This document shows positions 26,361 to 35,314 of a DNA stretch of 64,000 bases, piece by piece; within the stretch, counting starts at the first letter, position 1; the number at the start of each line of letters is the position of its first letter. The translations under genes and the position numbers were made by a program. The notes under the pieces are model-generated. The model worked only from the letters and a program-made list of their open reading frames with translations, was not told the origin of the DNA and searched no databases. The DNA is from Acidimicrobiales bacterium (GTDB lineage Bacteria > Actinomycetota > Acidimicrobiia > Acidimicrobiales > RAAP-2). Location of the stretch: positions 1-64,000 of the forward strand of contig JANYFR010000020.1 of NCBI GenBank assembly GCA_025362585.1. Reading direction: 5' to 3'.

Positions 26361-26448
26361 GGAGGAGTGCGAGAGCGGCCGAATCGGCACGATTGGAAAT
26401 CGTGTGAAGGGCAACCTTCCGTGGGTTCAAATCCCACCTCCTCCGCCA
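26361..26448 (+). tRNA. tRNA-Ser (GGA)
   Basis: The sequence starts GGAGGAG and ends CTCCTCC plus G and an encoded CCA. The anticodon loop TTGGAAA between ACGAT-type stems gives GGA. The long variable arm GAAGGGCAACCTTC confirms a class II serine tRNA. Its last 30 bases are identical to those of tRNA-Ser(CGA) at 39058, in the same orientation. Confidence 0.97.
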
Positions 26449-26639
26449 GCGGCCAGGTTCTTAACGCTGACCACAGCTCATTACGAATGTAGTGCGATGT
26501 GGATAGCGCCCTAGTCACTGTCATGCGCCAAGGTGGTACTGAGTGTGTGCGAACATCACCGCACGTTTCGCTGCGTCGCCATCGGACCGTCGATAACGCT
26601 AGGACTGGCAATCACCCCGTTCTAGGACATCGTGGCGGG

Positions 26640-27194
26640 CTCGGATGCCGGTTCCTCGACGACCGCCACGGCGTCGCCGCGACCTTTCTGCCCGCTGGAG
26701 AAGGTTGGATCCTTTCGGGGTACCACTGCTCGACGGGTGTCTGCTTGGCGGTGAAGAGGACCATGGACGGACGGACGTGGACGTCGCTCCCTCTCCCTTC
26801 GAGTCTTCGTACGGTGGCCACTTCATCAAGGGCGAGCTACTTCCTCTCATTCAGCAGAACATCTACTTCGCCGACGCGAACGACGATTGGATCTACGGAT
26901 CGGTATCACCCGTTGAATCAGTTGGACACAAATCTCACCTTCGACGCTGAAATCTGGTCGACGCACGATGGTGGTGCCAGGTGGTCCGTACTCGGCACGA
27001 AGTCGCTGGGAATGAAGTTCGATGTCCTCTCCGTGTCGGCGAGCCGGGGATCGATCTACGCGATCAGTTGGTTGAAAGATCAGACCTTCGGACTCTGGCG
27101 GTCTTCGGTCACGAACGACTCGTGGCAACGGGTAAGCACTCCCACTCTCACTTCAGCGGCCGGAGGATCGAAGTTGGAGGGCGCGTTGACCTGA
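26640..27194 (+). pseudogene. Frameshifted beta-propeller (BNR/sortilin-like) gene
   Basis: Pieces of one BNR-repeat protein lie in two frames. The first frame gives ATFLPAGEGWILSGYHC and TMDGRTWTSLPLPSSL (to about 26810); a second frame gives QNIYFADANDDWIYGS (about 26850-26900); then the first frame resumes with EIWSTHDGGARWSVLG and SIYAISWLKDQTFGLWRSS. Asp-box-type turns (DGGARW, DGRTW) identify the fold. At least two frame changes are needed to join the parts. A start and signal peptide were not found. Sequencing error is an alternative to real decay. Confidence 0.6.
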
Positions 27195-27460
27195 CTGAGA
27201 CCCTGGACGGCCGAGGGCGCCGTTCGAAGAGCGATGGTCGGCACTCGCTTGGCCCCACCAATCAACATGTCGGGCAGCGCAGCGTCATCGGTCCACCATT
27301 CTTCGTAGGGGCAATGGTCGTGATCCGCCACAGTTCACCCCGACGCGGCATTTGACGAGCGCAACGACGTCGAACCGCGCAACCAAAGTTGGCACTAGTC
27401 AACCGAGAGGATGACGGGTACTGTGAAGCACTGCGAGAGGTTGGGCCAGCAAGGGGGGCG

Positions 27461-28576
27461 ATGAGCCGAGTTCGAGTTCTAGTTGGCACCCGTAAGGGTG
27501 CGTTCATTCTTGAAGCGGACGGTCGCCGTGACAAGTGGGAAGTTCGCGGACCGTTCTTTGGTGGGTGGGAGATGTACCACGTCAAGGGATCGCCGGTCGA
27601 TCCGAATCGCATCTACGCGTCGCAGTCGACCAGTTGGTTCGGTCAGCTAATCCAGCGATCGGACGACGGAGGCCAGACGTGGCGTCCCGTGGGCAACGAA
27701 TTCAAGTACGACGGCGTGACCGGCACGCACCAGTGGTACGACGGCACGCCCCACCCCTGGGAGTTCGCGCGCGTATGGCACCTCGAGCCGTCGCGCACCG
27801 ACCCCGACGTCGTGCTCGCCGGGGTCGAAGACGCTGCGTTGTTCCAGTCAAGTGACGGCGGACTCAGTTGGAATGAGTTGTCGGGGCTGCGCACCCACAC
27901 GACCGGGGCGGCCTGGCAGCCGGGGGCCGGGGGCATGTGCCTGCACACGATCATCGTCAGTCCGAGCGATCCCAATCGCATCTTCGTCGCCATCTCGGCG
28001 GCCGGCGTCTTCGGCAGTGACGACGCCGGAGTGACGTGGCGTCCGCTCAACAAGGGCCTCAATTCGGGCGAGATCCCCGACCCCCACGCCTTCGAGGGGC
28101 ACTGCGTCCATCGCATCGCGCTGCACCCGTCCAAGCCCGACGTCCTCTTCATGCAAAAGCACTGGGACGTGATGCGCAGCAACGACGCCGGCGAGTCGTG
28201 GTTCGAGATCAGCGGTAACCTGCCGTCGGACTTCGGTTTCGCCATCGACGTGCACGCCCACGAGCCAGAGACGGTTTACGTCGTCCCCATCACCAGTGAC
28301 TCCGAGCACTTTCCTCCCGAGGGCAAACTCCGCGTCTACCGCAGCCGCAGTGGCGGCAACGAATGGGAGCCGCTGGTGCACGGACTGCCGCAGGGTGACT
28401 GTTACGTCGACGTCCTGCGTGACGCGATGGCCGTCGACGCGCTCGACGAGTGCGGCATCTACTTCGGAACGACCGGAGGCCAGGTCTACGTCTCGCCCGA
28501 CGCCGGTGACCACTGGCAGGCGATCGTGCGCGACCTGCCCGCGGTCCTCTCAGTCGAGGTTCAGACGATTCCATGA
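27461..28576 (+). CDS. Sialidase-like beta-propeller protein (BNR/WD40/YVTN type)
   Basis: A 371-residue cytosolic beta-propeller with Asp-box repeats: [52 protein letters not shown] and [13 protein letters not shown]. Related proteins are annotated as glycosyl hydrolases or exo-alpha-sialidases, but no sialidase catalytic set (Arg triad, Tyr/Glu) can be recognised, and there is no signal peptide, so enzyme activity is doubtful. AAGGGGGG precedes ATG 27461. Its stop overlaps the ATG of a MoaD-like gene (ATGA), so the two act as a unit. Confidence 0.82.
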   Translation: MSRVRVLVGTRKGAFILEADGRRDKWEVRGPFFGGWEMYHVKGSPVDPNRIYASQSTSWFGQLIQRSDDGGQTWRPVGNEFKYDGVTGTHQWYDGTPHPWEFARVWHLEPSRTDPDVVLAGVEDAALFQSSDGGLSWNELSGLRTHTTGAAWQPGAGGMCLHTIIVSPSDPNRIFVAISAAGVFGSDDAGVTWRPLNKGLNSGEIPDPHAFEGHCVHRIALHPSKPDVLFMQKHWDVMRSNDAGESWFEISGNLPSDFGFAIDVHAHEPETVYVVPITSDSEHFPPEGKLRVYRSRSGGNEWEPLVHGLPQGDCYVDVLRDAMAVDALDECGIYFGTTGGQVYVSPDAGDHWQAIVRDLPAVLSVEVQTIP

Positions 28577-28977
28577 TCCGCGTCGTGCTCCCGGCACACT
28601 TGAAGGTGCTGGCCAACGTCGCGCGCGAGGTCCAACTGGAACTGACGGGTACCGCGACGCCGGAGGCCGTGATTGACGCACTCGAGGCCGCGTATCCAGC
28701 GCTGCGCGGCACTATCCGTGATCCGGCGACGAAGCGTCGTCGTCCCTTCGTGCGGTTCTACGCGTGCGACCTCGATCTGTCACACGAGCCGATCGATCTA
28801 CCACTGCCCGAGGCCGTGGCGAGCGGTGTCGAGCCGTTCATCGTGATCGGCGCGATGGCCGGGGGGCGAGCCGCATGCGGAAGGCCACTGGCGGCGTACG
28901 CGGCGTACGCAAGCTTGTCGGCGCACCTCGTCCCCACGGAGCGACGACGCGTTCGTTTGCGACGGGCGACGCGCTGA
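28573..28977 (+). CDS. MoaD/ThiS-like ubiquitin-fold protein with C-terminal extension
   Basis: A 134-residue protein. The first 97 residues fit a MoaD/ThiS beta-grasp: [33 protein letters not shown] and [12 protein letters not shown]. In the family the chain ends at the double glycine, which is adenylated and charged with sulfur. Here another 36 residues follow, rich in Ala and Arg, which would block that chemistry unless cut. Simple one-base changes near the G run do not restore a stop at the GG. The ATG overlaps the beta-propeller stop, so the pair is co-translated. Confidence 0.7.
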   Translation: MIRVVLPAHLKVLANVAREVQLELTGTATPEAVIDALEAAYPALRGTIRDPATKRRRPFVRFYACDLDLSHEPIDLPLPEAVASGVEPFIVIGAMAGGRAACGRPLAAYAAYASLSAHLVPTERRRVRLRRATR

Positions 28978-29368
28978 CGCGACTCGTTCGCACGGAATCG
29001 CCACGTCAGTGAACCTCAACCGAGCGTCACCGGGCGGCCCTTCACCGGTGTCGCTAGGAGCCCCTTGGTCCGCCGGCCAAAATAGTGCACCGTCTCACGG
29101 CGTCGCCCGATCCCGGTCAACCCGAGAAGGGGGACCGGTCCGACCGTCCGGCCCCGCTTCGCGAGCCGTTCCTCAGTTCCTTCAGAGTGGACACTAGGAC
29201 AAAATGGTCGACTCGGCGAGCCGAATTGGGCACAGCGGCCCCCACGTGACCGTCGACCGGGTCGCGCCTATCCGAGCGGTCCAATGGCCGCTCGAGCACC
29301 CGGTGCCACAGGCGGGTCAACGTGGCTGCGGAGGGGCCGAAGCATTCCGCGGCTGGCCCGACACCACG
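28978..29368. other. Intergenic region without a supported gene
   Basis: About 390 bp between two convergently transcribed genes. The short frames present have no recognisable motif or ribosome site. I saw no strong hairpin or tRNA. Confidence 0.6.
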
Positions 29369-30031
29369 TCAGCGGCGGTCGGACGCTCCCCTCGCTTCAT
29401 CGAGCCAGGCGGCGGCGTGGCGAGCGGCCCACTCCTCTCGAATCGTGCCATCGAACATTGAACGCAGGGAAGGTGGGTGGGTGAGTGCGAACGCGACGTG
29501 TCCGACAATGACCACAACCAACGTTGTCGCGAGTACGTCGTGGACGAAGGTCGCGCCGGTGCGAAGAGTGAGCGCGAAGTCGTACCACTGCATGATGAGC
29601 CCGGTGGCCAACATCACCACGATGCTCCCCGCGACGAAGAGTGCGTTGAGTTTCTGACCGGGGTTGAACTTATCGGTGACGGGCTGGGCTCGACGCCCGA
29701 AGGAATACAGCCAACGGACCTCGTTGGCCGACCAGAGGTTGCAGCGACGCAGGTCGCGGCGAAGGTTCGACCCCCAGGGTCCCAGCACCGAAAGGACGAA
29801 GGGCACCGGCAGGGCCACGCCGGCCCACAGGTGGACGTGCGCGACGAGCGAACGACGTCCGACGAAGCTCTCGACTCGAGGGAAGTACAACGGAAGGGCG
29901 GTGGCGATGAGGACGAAGAACAGCACCGCGGTGCTCCAGTGCATCAGTCGCTCCCCGACGTCAAAGCGCACGACGCGACGCACGACGACGTCGCGCGGCT
30001 CGACCTGCGACGCGCGGCGAGGGCTAGACAA
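29369..30031 (-). CDS. Cytochrome b subunit (formate dehydrogenase gamma/cytochrome b561-like)
   Basis: A 220-residue membrane protein with four helices and paired histidines in GERLMHWSTAVLFF, VAHVHLWAGVALP, TFVHDVLATTLVVV and VGHVAFALTHPP, as in di-heme cytochromes b that pass electrons between a periplasmic molybdoenzyme and the quinone pool. It overlaps the end of the upstream molybdopterin oxidoreductase gene by 8 bp, so it is most likely that enzyme's membrane partner, comparable to MsrQ for MsrP though not homologous in detail. Confidence 0.82.
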   Translation of the reverse strand: MSSPRRASQVEPRDVVVRRVVRFDVGERLMHWSTAVLFFVLIATALPLYFPRVESFVGRRSLVAHVHLWAGVALPVPFVLSVLGPWGSNLRRDLRRCNLWSANEVRWLYSFGRRAQPVTDKFNPGQKLNALFVAGSIVVMLATGLIMQWYDFALTLRTGATFVHDVLATTLVVVIVGHVAFALTHPPSLRSMFDGTIREEWAARHAAAWLDEARGASDRR

Positions 30032-30734
30032 GCGACCGCTCGATTCGCTGCAGCGAACCGTTGATCCACGCGTCGGCGGGGAAACCGTCGTGCTCCCAGT
30101 AGCCGAGCGGGGCCGACTCGACCACCCTGATCTCCTTCAGCCACTTGATCGATTTGTACCCGTACATCGGAGCCACGTACAGCCGCACCGGTCCGCCGTG
30201 CTCGCGAGTGATCGGGGCACCGAGCATGCGGTGCGCGACCACGACGTCCGACCGGCGGGCCTGGGCCATCGTCAGGCTCTCGGTGTCGAGTCCGTCGTAG
30301 GAGGTGAACGCGAGCATTTGCGCGCGCGGGTGCGCCCCGGCCGCGTCGAGGACGTCGGCGAGTCGGACACCCATCCAGTGGACCTTCGGCACACGCCAGC
30401 CCGTGACGCACTGAAAGTCCCGAACCAACTCCGTCTGGGGCATCGACATCAGATCGTTGAGGGACAACTCGAGCGGCCGCTCGACGAGACCGGTGACCTT
30501 CAGTCGGTAGACGCTCGGTTCAATGGCGGGGTACGAACTCGTGATGGAGTAAATCCGAAAACGGTCGCCCCCGGGCACGAGTCCACCGAATCCCGAACCC
30601 ACGACGTCGCCAACCACGTGCTGGACCTTGGCGCCGAAGGCCACGCCCGCGGCCGCGCTGGCGACCATGGCGAGTAGGACCCGACGCCCGACATGAATCG
30701 GTCGTTCGGGCCCCGCGCCAGATTCGCTCGTCAC
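30024..30734 (-). CDS. Sulfite oxidase-type molybdopterin oxidoreductase, exported
   Basis: A 236-residue protein of the sulfite oxidase/YedY fold. The N-terminus has a basic region with GRRVLLAMVASAAAGVAFGA, consistent with Tat export of a folded cofactor enzyme. The molybdenum-ligand cysteine is in RDFQCVTGWRVPKVHWMG, and MYGYKSIKWLKEI and GGPVRLYVAPMYG are family blocks. It resembles MsrP (methionine sulfoxide reductase), but the substrate is unknown. Its message continues into the cytochrome b gene. Molybdate uptake and cofactor genes lie directly beside it. Confidence 0.85.
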   Translation of the reverse strand: MTSESGAGPERPIHVGRRVLLAMVASAAAGVAFGAKVQHVVGDVVGSGFGGLVPGGDRFRIYSITSSYPAIEPSVYRLKVTGLVERPLELSLNDLMSMPQTELVRDFQCVTGWRVPKVHWMGVRLADVLDAAGAHPRAQMLAFTSYDGLDTESLTMAQARRSDVVVAHRMLGAPITREHGGPVRLYVAPMYGYKSIKWLKEIRVVESAPLGYWEHDGFPADAWINGSLQRIERSLV

Positions 30735-30776
30735 GCCACCATGCTACGAGTGGCGTCCTCGCCGTACCGTCGGCAC

Positions 30777-31829
30777 TCAGGCGCCGTAGACGTCGATCTG
30801 GGTCGCCTTCACCGACGCCCAGACCGGCGCACCCTCCCCCAGGCCCAGGTCGCTGACCGCTTCGGAGGTGACTTCGGCGGCGATGGGCACCGGTGCGCCG
30901 AGCAGCACGCGCGCCCGAGTACCGAGCCGGTGGATCTCATCGACCCGCGTTGACCACGTGTTACGCGGGCTGCCGCCCGGCGGCGACGAGTACAGGGCCA
31001 CGTCGCGCGGCGCGATGACGGCGAACACGTCACCGTTCGCGTCGACCGACGTCTGCAGCGTCGTGCCGTTCGCCAGAACGAGGTGCGTACCGCGAGCGCG
31101 ACCCCGCAGCAAGTTGAGACCCATGAGCTCGGCGACGTACGCCGTGCGCGGCCGCGCCGTCACCTCGGCCAAGGTCCCGGACTGCACGACGTGTCCGTCC
31201 TCGACAATGAGCAATCGATCGGCCAACGCGGCGGCGTCCAATGGGTCGTGGGTCACCACGACGCAAGGACCGGCGAACCCCTCGAGATGACGGCCCAGCT
31301 GATGGCGCACCGACGCCCGCGCGCCCGCGTCGAGTGCGGCCATCGGCTCGTCGAGCAAGAGCAGCCGGGGACCGGTCGCCAGGGCTCGTGCGAGCGCGAC
31401 GCGTTGGGCTTGGCCGCCCGAAAGTCGATCGGGACGTAGGTGCGCCGTACCGGCGAGTCCCATCGTGTCGAGCCATTCGAGCGCCCGGTGATGCGCGTCG
31501 GCCTTCGAAACGCCACGACTGCGGGGACCGAAGGCCACGTTCTCCTCGGTCGTCAGGTGCGCGAACAGGCAGTAGTCCTGGAAGACCACGCCGCACTGGC
31601 GATGCTCGGGCGCCACGAAGATCCGCGCCGATGGATCGTCCAGCACCACGCCATCCAACGTCACGTGACCGGCGCGGAGGGAGTGCAGTCCGGCGAGGGC
31701 TCGAACGAGCGTCGTCTTGCCACCGCCGTTCGGTCCGAGCACCGCGACCACCTCGCCGTCGTCCACGCGCAGCGCAACGTTGAGCTCGAACGGGCCGAGC
31801 GTGACGCTGACTTCGGCGTCGAGGCTCAT
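30777..31829 (-). CDS. modC: Molybdate ABC transporter ATP-binding protein
   Basis: A 350-residue ATPase: Walker A GPNGGGKTTLVRALAG, signature LSGGQAQRVALARALA, Walker B LLLLDEPMAALDA and the His switch VTHDPLDA. Residues 270-345 form a MOP-type molybdate-binding domain, as in ModC. ATG 31829 overlaps the modB stop (ATGA). It drives molybdate import with ModB and ModA. Confidence 0.94.
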   Translation of the reverse strand: MSLDAEVSVTLGPFELNVALRVDDGEVVAVLGPNGGGKTTLVRALAGLHSLRAGHVTLDGVVLDDPSARIFVAPEHRQCGVVFQDYCLFAHLTTEENVAFGPRSRGVSKADAHHRALEWLDTMGLAGTAHLRPDRLSGGQAQRVALARALATGPRLLLLDEPMAALDAGARASVRHQLGRHLEGFAGPCVVVTHDPLDAAALADRLLIVEDGHVVQSGTLAEVTARPRTAYVAELMGLNLLRGRARGTHLVLANGTTLQTSVDANGDVFAVIAPRDVALYSSPPGGSPRNTWSTRVDEIHRLGTRARVLLGAPVPIAAEVTSEAVSDLGLGEGAPVWASVKATQIDVYGA

Positions 31830-32620
31830 GACCGTATTGCTCCGAGCCACCAGCCGCGCAACGAGACGAGGATGACGAGTGAGACCGCGAGCAGGGCGAG
31901 CGACAACGCAATCGCCACCTGCTCGTTGCCCTCGAGGGCGACGTAGACCGCGAGCGGCAGTGTCTGCGTCCGACCCTGAATGTTGCCAGCGAACGTGACG
32001 GTCGCGCCGAACTCACCGAGCGCCCGCGCCCACGTGAGAGCACTGCCCGCGACCAGCGAGGGGGCGATCGTGGGCAGCGTCACGCGGCGAAAGACCTTCC
32101 ACCGTCCGGCCCCCAACGTCGCGGCGGCCTCTTCGAAACGAGGATCGACCGTGCGCAGCGCGGCCTCCACGGTGATGATGAGGAAGGGCATCGCCACGAA
32201 CGTCTCGGCCATCACGGCGCCCGCGGTGCTGAAGGTCAGCTGGACGCCGAAGACGTCGAAGAGCGGTCGTCCGAGAATTCCATTTCGACCAAAGGCGAGG
32301 AGCAGCGCCACGCCGCCCACGACCGGCGGAAGGACCATGGGCAACGTGGCGAGCGCCCTCACCAAGCTGCGCCCGGGAAAATCGAATCGGGCGAGCACCC
32401 AGGCGAGGGGCACGCCGAAGGCGAGCGAGATCACGACGGTCCACAGCGAGCAGACGAGGGACAGTCCCAACGCTGCGGTGGCCACCGGCGACGTGAGGTC
32501 ACCCCAGAGACTCGACCACGAGACCTTGGCGAGCAGACCGACGAGCGGAACGGCGAGGAACGCGACGGTCGCGGTGGCTATCGCCACGACGGCGAGCGGG
32601 GGACGCCGTTGGATGGACAC
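31826..32620 (-). CDS. modB: Molybdate ABC transporter permease
   Basis: A 264-residue permease with about six helices. The EAA-loop region TVDPRFEEAAATLGAGRWKVFRRVTLP contacts ModC, and LVRALATLPMVLPPVVGGVALL is a typical ModB/CysT segment. GTG 32620 starts 15 bp after the modA stop. Confidence 0.94.
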   Translation of the reverse strand: MSIQRRPPLAVVAIATATVAFLAVPLVGLLAKVSWSSLWGDLTSPVATAALGLSLVCSLWTVVISLAFGVPLAWVLARFDFPGRSLVRALATLPMVLPPVVGGVALLLAFGRNGILGRPLFDVFGVQLTFSTAGAVMAETFVAMPFLIITVEAALRTVDPRFEEAAATLGAGRWKVFRRVTLPTIAPSLVAGSALTWARALGEFGATVTFAGNIQGRTQTLPLAVYVALEGNEQVAIALSLALLAVSLVILVSLRGWWLGAIRS

Positions 32621-32635
32621 CGTGACGAGCCGGGA

Positions 32636-33445
32636 CTAGTGGGCCGCGAGGAAGTTCGCGGCCCGCAGCGCCCGCTGGCCGACCGGTCCGAGCACGTAGG
32701 CAATCCACGCCCAAGCGAGCGCGCGACGCGTCGTTGTCTTCACCAGGCCGATCGGGTAACTGGTGATGACGTTCTCCGAGGTCGGAATCGCGACGGTCGA
32801 TCCCTTAGCGCCGACGGTGCGAGCGTCGCTCACGTAGACGATCGCCGCGTCGGCGTCACCGGTCGTGACCTGAGCCAGCGTGGACTTCACGTCCTGACCC
32901 AGGGTGATCTTGGAGGTGGGGAGCACGACGTGGCTACCCGCAAGGGCCTTTCGGGCCGCCGCCCCGCAGGGTGCCGACGGTACACAGATTGCCACCACTC
33001 GCACCTTCACGAGGTCCGCGAGCGAGTGGATGTGCAGCGGATTCCCGGGCTTGACCACGATCGCCAAAGTGTTGCGCGCGAAGATCGAGACGCCTCCGGC
33101 GATGTCGCCGGCCCTTTGAACGTGGCCCATCTCCTTGGTCGAGGCCGAAGCGAACACGTCGGCCGGGGCGCCCTGTTCGATCTGCGTGGCGAGGGTGCTC
33201 GAGGAAGCGAAGTTGAACGCCACGGTGGCACCCGGATGAGCGAGCGCAAAACTCCGCCCCAACTGCGTGAAGACGCTAGTGAGCGACGAGGCCGCCGATA
33301 CCGTGATGGTGCCACTCAGTGACGCGGCGTCGGCGGCGATCGGCGTGGCGACCCCCGTCGCCAACGCGAGTATGAGCACGAGGGGGCTAACGAGCCTCCG
33401 GTTGGACGAGGCGCGCGACCCACGGGGCGACGTCCGAACTCTCAC
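32636..33445 (-). CDS. modA: Molybdate-binding protein of the ABC transporter
   Basis: A 269-residue exported binding protein. Signal peptide LVLILALATGVATPIAADA precedes ITVSAASSLTSVFTQLG, the standard ModA start with its oxyanion-binding serines, followed by FASSSTLATQIEQGAPADVF and DAAIVYVSDA. No lipobox cysteine is seen, so it may be anchored by an uncleaved helix or be soluble outside the cell. GTG 33445 overlaps the stop of the upstream regulator. Confidence 0.94.
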   Translation of the reverse strand: MRVRTSPRGSRASSNRRLVSPLVLILALATGVATPIAADAASLSGTITVSAASSLTSVFTQLGRSFALAHPGATVAFNFASSSTLATQIEQGAPADVFASASTKEMGHVQRAGDIAGGVSIFARNTLAIVVKPGNPLHIHSLADLVKVRVVAICVPSAPCGAAARKALAGSHVVLPTSKITLGQDVKSTLAQVTTGDADAAIVYVSDARTVGAKGSTVAIPTSENVITSYPIGLVKTTTRRALAWAWIAYVLGPVGQRALRAANFLAAH

Positions 33446-33840
33446 GAGACCGCCACCTCAACCATCACGTCCGTCGATTTCACGATCGCCGTGGCGAGGT
33501 CGCCCACGGCCAGACGGAGGGCGTCAGCGGCTTCACGGGTGAGCAACGAGACCACCCGGAACCGACCGGCCCGAATCTCAATGATGGCGGTGAGAGTATC
33601 GCGCTCGACGCTCGTGACGACGCCGGTGAATCGATTGCGCGCCGATTGGGAGAGGAACTCCTCGGGAGCGTAGGCCGCTTGCTCGTCGTGGATGAATCGG
33701 GCGAGCGAGGCCCCGTCGACCATGCGGTGACCACCCTCGGATCGAACTGTCTCAAGACGACCAAGGTCGCACCATCGCCGCACCGTGTCGGCACTGACAC
33801 CAAGCAGCTCCGCGAGCTGTCCCGGACGATACTGAGCCAT
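33442..33840 (-). CDS. HTH-Mop fusion: probable molybdate-responsive regulator
   Basis: A 132-residue protein with two parts. Residues 1-50 are an excisionase/MerR-like winged helix (QLAELLGVSADTVRRWCDLG, then a Gly-Gly-His-Arg turn). Residues 65-130 are a Mop domain that binds molybdate (RNRFTGVVTSVERDTLTAI, ending VKSTDVMVEV). It is the first gene of the operon and overlaps modA (GTGA). The build suggests a sensor that represses or activates modABC according to molybdate level, a small analogue of ModE without sequence similarity to its HTH. Storage of molybdate is an alternative role. Confidence 0.85.
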   Translation of the reverse strand: MAQYRPGQLAELLGVSADTVRRWCDLGRLETVRSEGGHRMVDGASLARFIHDEQAAYAPEEFLSQSARNRFTGVVTSVERDTLTAIIEIRAGRFRVVSLLTREAADALRLAVGDLATAIVKSTDVMVEVAVS

Positions 33841-33877
33841 CCGCCCACCCTAGTCAGAAACCTCGCTAATCACAAGA

Positions 33878-33901
33878 TTCTAATTAAAAAAGTACCTTTT
33901 T
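33878..33901 (-). promoter_or_regulatory. Candidate mod promoter and operator
   Basis: In an AT-rich island just upstream of the HTH-Mop gene, AAAAAG-TAC-CTTTTT (33887-33901) is a perfect inverted repeat. On the minus strand a TAGAAT -10-like box (33878-33883) directly follows it, 38 bp before the ATG. The palindrome would therefore lie between -35 and -10, where a repressor could act. It does not resemble the E. coli ModE site. Confidence 0.4.
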
Positions 33902-34193
33902 GTTATAGTTTCCTCCGATATCATCGCAGCAAAGCCCGTCAACGCCCCTGCGGGGCCGCGCGATTGCCGCTCTCAGTACTCGTACGTTGTCGCGCTCGAC
34001 GGGCGTCGCCGATTCCTCGGCGGCCATCACGAGCCATGGGACCCGCCTAACGTCGGCGAGTGATGGTGTCCACTCCACTCGAACGGTCCTTTCACCGAGC
34101 GACGTACGTGCTCACGCGCAAATTGCATGATCCTCGTCGCGGCCCGGTTCGACGACCCGGACGCACCTCGGGAGCGATCGAGGGCGCCGGACA

Positions 34194-34727
34194 GTGACGG
34201 GCGACTCACCGAGAACTGGCCCGTCGGGCGGTCCCGTCGAGCTCACGCACATCAACGAACACGGTGAAGCACGTCTCGTCGATATCACGGGCAAATCGCC
34301 AACGCATCGCCGAGCCCGTGCCCGGTGTGAGGTGGTCCTCGCGCGCGAGGCCCTCGACGTCCTGGCCGACCACGAGGAGGCCGATCGCATCTTTGGCGAG
34401 GCCCGCGCCGTTGGGATCTTGGCGGCCAAGCGCACGTGGCGGCTCATTCCTCTCTGCCATCCAATACTGGTCGGCGACGTCTCACTCGACTTTCGAATTG
34501 TCGACGGCTTCGTGGAAGTTGAAGCGGTGGCCGAAGCCTTCGAGCGCACCGGCGTCGAGATGGAGGCGTTGACCGCGTGTGCGGGGGCCGCGTTGTCCAT
34601 CGTGGGCGCACTGCGCAAGTTCGAACCCAACGCGATGATCGGCGCCCTGACCCTCTGGGAGAAGACCGGTGGGCGATCGGGCCTCTGGCAACGATCGGCC
34701 GACGGCGCGCCGCCTCGAAACATCTGA
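34194..34727 (+). CDS. moaC: Cyclic pyranopterin monophosphate synthase (MoaC)
   Basis: A 177-residue MoaC that finishes formation of cyclic pyranopterin from the MoaA product. Core motifs: LTHINEHGEARLVDITGK, LIPLCHPI with the active-site Cys-His, and VEMEALTACAGAALSIV. The last block is slightly divergent from the usual AVSVAALTVYDM and lacks the Asp there. GTG 34194 gives a 15-residue lead before the conserved start. First gene of a rightward cofactor operon. Confidence 0.9.
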   Translation: MTGDSPRTGPSGGPVELTHINEHGEARLVDITGKSPTHRRARARCEVVLAREALDVLADHEEADRIFGEARAVGILAAKRTWRLIPLCHPILVGDVSLDFRIVDGFVEVEAVAEAFERTGVEMEALTACAGAALSIVGALRKFEPNAMIGALTLWEKTGGRSGLWQRSADGAPPRNI

Positions 34728-34801
34728 CGTCACCCGTTGGTCATCGGTGGCCCGTCTCCCGCCGATGTCATTTCCCACGGCCAACCGGTATCGTGACCAT
34801 C

Positions 34802-35314
34802 ATGTTCGAGAAGTCTGACGACGTGTTGTGGGCCGGTGTCGGTGAGGCGTCGCTTCCCGTGGCCGAGGCAATGGCGTGGGCGTCGGATCGGGGCTGCGGG
34901 GCGGTCGTGACCTTCTGCGGTACGGTGCGAGATTTCTCCGACGGGCGACCCGACGTCTCGTCCCTCGAGTATGAGGCGTACTCCACGGTCGCCCAACAGA
35001 TGCTGCGCGAGGTGGGCGAAAAGGCCTGCGCCCGCTGGGCCGACGTCCGACGGGTGGTCCTGCTCCATCGGACCGGAACGCTCGCCGTGGGCGACGTCGC
35101 GGTCGTGGTGGTGGTGTCCTCAGCGCACCGGGACGGGGCGTTTGAGGCGGCCCAGTTCTGTATTGACACCCTGAAGCAGACGGTGCCGATCTGGAAGCGC
35201 GAGACCTGGGCCCACGGACGCGAATGGTCGTTGGCGTCGGAGTCATTGGCGTCGGCGTCGAGAGCGACGCCAGATTCGCGGGCCGCGACCGGGGACCGGC
35301 GGACGGAGCCGTGA
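34802..35314 (+). CDS. moaE: Molybdopterin synthase catalytic subunit (MoaE)
   Basis: A 170-residue MoaE that, with MoaD, puts two sulfurs into cyclic pyranopterin. Motifs: CGAVVTFCGTVRDFSDGR, LEYEAYSTVAQQML, LLHRTGTLAVGDVAVVV and TLKQTVPIWKRETW with the catalytic Lys. The last 20 residues are a non-conserved tail. Its TGA overlaps the GTG of moeA. Confidence 0.94.
   Translation: MFEKSDDVLWAGVGEASLPVAEAMAWASDRGCGAVVTFCGTVRDFSDGRPDVSSLEYEAYSTVAQQMLREVGEKACARWADVRRVVLLHRTGTLAVGDVAVVVVVSSAHRDGAFEAAQFCIDTLKQTVPIWKRETWAHGREWSLASESLASASRATPDSRAATGDRRTEP

Noticed and set aside
26449-26640. Integrase or recombinase next to tRNA-Ser
   Set aside because: No tyrosine or serine recombinase motifs are readable on either strand between the tRNA and the propeller remnant.
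33902-34193. Molybdenum cofactor riboswitch before moaC
   Set aside because: I could not align the conserved Moco-RNA stems to this leader; only the AT-rich palindrome stands out.
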